From Cyanobium sp. Cruz-8D1 (GTDB lineage Bacteria; Cyanobacteriota; Cyanobacteriia; PCC-6307; Cyanobiaceae), in the NCBI RefSeq assembly GCF_024345975.1, contig NZ_JAGQCD010000020.1, forward strand, positions 1 to 64,000: a stretch of 64,000 nt of DNA, given 5' to 3'. Both the position numbers and the translations under genes were made by a program. This document shows, in pieces, positions 63,232 through 64,000 of the stretch. Position 1 is the stretch's first letter, and the number at the start of each line of letters is the position of its first letter. A model generated the notes under the pieces. It was not told the origin of the DNA and searched no databases. It saw only the letters and a list, made by a program, of their open reading frames with translations.

Positions 63232-64000
63232 TCAAAGGCTTGGCACTGTGCCCCGGATGGCATGGGCCCGCCCTGTCAGGCTGATCGAGCCGCTGCCGGA
63301 TGGCTGGAGGCGGGCTTGCAGCAGCTCACGGAAGCGGGTGTGTTCCTCCTCGCTCATAGCCGCGAGGGCCTGACCGGCGCTCGGCCCCCCGAGGACCGTG
63401 TTCCAGAGGTCGTCGAAGTCGGTGTAAGTGCGTTCTACCGTGATCACTCTGGTGTAGATGTCGCCCAGGCCGGCGGTGACCCAGAGATCGCTCAGCGCTT
63501 CAAGGCGGGAGGAGCTGACACTGGGCGGCAGGGGAATGGCCTTGCCGACAGCGCCCAGGGTTTCATTCACGCTCTGATACGGGAAGCCCCCACCCTCCAT
63601 GTCCCAGGCATAGGCGGCCACGGTTCCACCGGGGGCCACGACCCGTGCCATTTCAGCGACACCCTGTACCGGTTCCGGCACGAAGAAGATCACCAACGGC
63701 ATGACCGCAAGATCAAATGCCTCGTCTGGAAACGGCAGGTCCATGGCGTCGGCGTTCACAAAGTCCACGCTCTGCAGCAGTGGATGCTGCCGGGCATAGG
63801 CGAGTTGCGCCTCCGATGGGTCGATGCCAACGAGCGCGAGCGGTTTGTTCTGCTCGGCGATCAGTTGCGTGAAGGCACCATTCCCACAGCCCACATCCAG
63901 CCAGCGCTGGCCCTCGTTCGGGGCGATCCAGTCGAGAAATTCCTTGCCGACGAGGCGACTCCAGACCCCCATGAAGCGGTCATAGCCGGCCCCATCGGTG
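63232..64000 (-). CDS. SAM-dependent methyltransferase, UbiE-like (runs off the window)
   Basis: The minus frame continues through the window edge: the codons before MGVWSRLVG read TDGAGYDRF, giving AYDRFMGVWSR-type sequence, so ATG 63972 is internal. Motif I is RWLDVGCGNGAFTQLIAE, then VGIDPSEAQLAYAR, VDFVNADAMDLPFPDEAFDLAVMPLVIFF and MARVVAPGGTVAAYAWDM. It methylates a small molecule in the cytosol; substrate unknown. At least 255 residues. Confidence 0.88.
   Translation of the reverse strand, partial: TDGAGYDRFMGVWSRLVGKEFLDWIAPNEGQRWLDVGCGNGAFTQLIAEQNKPLALVGIDPSEAQLAYARQHPLLQSVDFVNADAMDLPFPDEAFDLAVMPLVIFFVPEPVQGVAEMARVVAPGGTVAAYAWDMEGGGFPYQSVNETLGAVGKAIPLPPSVSSSRLEALSDLWVTAGLGDIYTRVITVERTYTDFDDLWNTVLGGPSAGQALAAMSEEEHTRFRELLQARLQPSGSGSISLTGRAHAIRGTVPSL

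Overview
The window looks like a chromosomal segment of a GC-rich unicellular picocyanobacterium of the Synechococcus/Cyanobium type. The evidence is the gene content and order: clpR-clpP-ilvC, ddl-ftsQ-ftsZ-panB-hemW, murE-yidD-rpsD, small cyanobacterial families (DUF4359, DUF1651), a lumenal pentapeptide protein, and one perfect match to the cyanobacterial LexA box. Species cannot be fixed from sequence reading alone.

Layout. (1) 1-9.96 kb is an AT-richer accessory island for surface glycans. It holds a capsule-synthesis gene cut by an IS1595-family insertion (right end at 126), three sulfotransferases, two glycosyltransferases, a secreted protein with a VPGP-type C-terminal sorting tail, a decayed IS1182 transposase, and long stretches with no credible gene. 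(2) 10-15 kb is housekeeping: cystine lyase-like aminotransferase, aqpZ, murE, glutaredoxin-like protein, yidD, rpsD. (3) 15.0-16.6 kb is a patch of decay: a sulfotransferase-like gene with a probable frameshift, and a methyltransferase stopped by one amber codon. (4) 16.5-24.1 kb is a complete seven-gene V/A-type ATPase operon (B-D-I-K-E-DUF2764-A), which is unusual for a cyanobacterium, divergent from a polyphosphate kinase 2 gene. (5) 25.4-54 kb is mostly a housekeeping backbone: trpC, lpd, an rRNA/tRNA methyltransferase, murA, argD, folC, miaB, ddl, ftsQ, ftsZ, the SRP RNA, panB, hemW, clpR/clpP, ilvC, cobD, three tRNAs. It also has a dgcN-dgcA pair, an amidohydrolase/FAD-oxidase operon, and an exopolysaccharide pair (sugar transferase plus GT4). 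(6) 54-64 kb is a second accessory region: small secreted proteins around an intact IS1595-family element with an 8-bp target duplication, a decayed META/NlpE-like gene, and a phage-style recombination cassette (DUF2493, Gp157, Rad52-type annealing protein, plasmid-type small protein). An AbiD/F-like HEPN defence gene, a LexA-box-preceded small Cys protein plus DUF1651, a bicupin and a methyltransferase that runs off the window follow.

How parts fit. The murE/murA/ddl/ftsQ/ftsZ genes build wall and septum, and dgcA/dgcN would recycle or modify wall amino acids. The V/A-ATPase would couple ATP to ion transport beside the usual F-type enzyme. The 57-62.5 kb block reads as an acquired recombination/defence module with an SOS-type control site.

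Most original signals: the V/A-ATPase with a gene order that is a rotation of the chlamydial/spirochaetal order and a proteolipid lacking one sodium ligand; a LexA-like palindrome kept in front of the transposase in two diverged IS1595-family copies, plus a perfect LexA box at 61822; the Gp157-Rad52-Abi cluster; and a 23-bp hairpin across the end of the pentapeptide gene.
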